From the NCBI GenBank assembly GCA_007120815.1, contig SKMY01000066.1:1-13673 (forward strand): a DNA stretch of 13,673 nt. Direction: 5' to 3'. Positions 13,551-13,673 of this stretch are shown in pieces; the stretch's first letter is position 1; each line of letters starts with the position of its first letter. Under the pieces are notes generated by a model. The model saw nothing but the letters and a program-made list of their open reading frames with translations. It ran no database searches and was not told the origin of the DNA. A program made the position numbers and the translations under genes. This DNA comes from Syntrophomonadaceae bacterium (GTDB lineage Bacteria; Bacillota_D; Dethiobacteria; DTU022; UBA8154).

Positions 13551-13673
13551 GGGAAGCACAGGAAGGGATCGTGTCAAGACACTGTAGGTTTTTTTAAGAG
13601 GAACCTCAAAGACCTTTTAGCCTGCTTGCCTTCCCTTTAACCCCTGTAGTGCTTCTCTGGTGAGACTCATCCC
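13551..13673. other. Unassigned right-edge sequence
   Basis: I see no supported gene. Two short minus-strand frames enter from the right edge and stop within about 70 nt; either could be the C-terminus of a gene outside the window. A GGGAAGCACAGG stretch (13551-13562) faintly resembles the palindrome arms. Confidence 0.4.

Noticed and set aside
13551..13673. C-terminal end of a minus-strand gene entering from the right edge, or a fifth palindrome copy
   Set aside because: Two frames stop within about 70 nt and neither can be identified; similarity to the repeat arms is limited to about a dozen bases.

Overview
The window looks like chromosomal DNA of a Gram-positive bacterium of moderate GC, most likely a spore-former-type member of the Clostridia (Peptococcaceae/Desulfotomaculum-like). 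This is an inference from strong AGGAGG-type ribosome binding sites, GTG starts, TATAAT promoters, a Bacillus-type LexA box before a YolD-like gene, a SpoIIE-type phosphatase with STAS partners, and GC-rich palindromes carrying the GGGGACGGTTCT core. There are 11 credible protein genes, no rRNA or tRNA gene, no CRISPR array and no transposase.

Left part (1-1250, minus strand): a secreted protein of unknown function with a clear signal peptide runs off the left edge, preceded by a YbaK/EbsC-type aminoacyl-tRNA deacylase. Divergent from these, 1378-4789 (plus) is a compact partner-switching operon. It encodes a 905-residue soluble protein with four PAS sensor domains, a coiled coil, a SpoIIE/RsbU-type PP2C phosphatase and a C-terminal RsbW-like kinase domain, followed by two STAS antagonist proteins. 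The first STAS keeps the phosphoacceptor serine; the second has lost it. After a terminator and about 340 nt of AT-rich DNA with a sigma-D-like promoter candidate come a methyl-accepting chemotaxis protein and CheW (5250-7934). This pair is much richer in GC than its surroundings, and the receptor ends in an NWETF-like pentapeptide (DFETF). A long hairpin terminator closes the pair.

Right part (8102-13406): a monofunctional peptidoglycan glycosyltransferase (minus); a YolD-like gene behind a good sigma-A promoter abutted by a perfect GAAC-N4-GTTC LexA box; a Gfo/Idh/MocA oxidoreductase; a hisC-type aminotransferase; and, convergent to it, a protein with two PRC-barrel-like repeats and an acidic linker. 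Three intergenic spaces here hold copies of one palindromic repeat family, and a fourth half-copy lies beyond the PRC gene, so that near-identical direct repeats bracket that gene.

Functionally the left half reads as a signalling cluster: PAS sensing feeding a phosphatase/kinase/STAS switch, beside a chemoreceptor-CheW pair. The target of the switch (sigma factor, cyclase or other) is not in the window. The right half is a set of housekeeping and stress genes separated by repeats.
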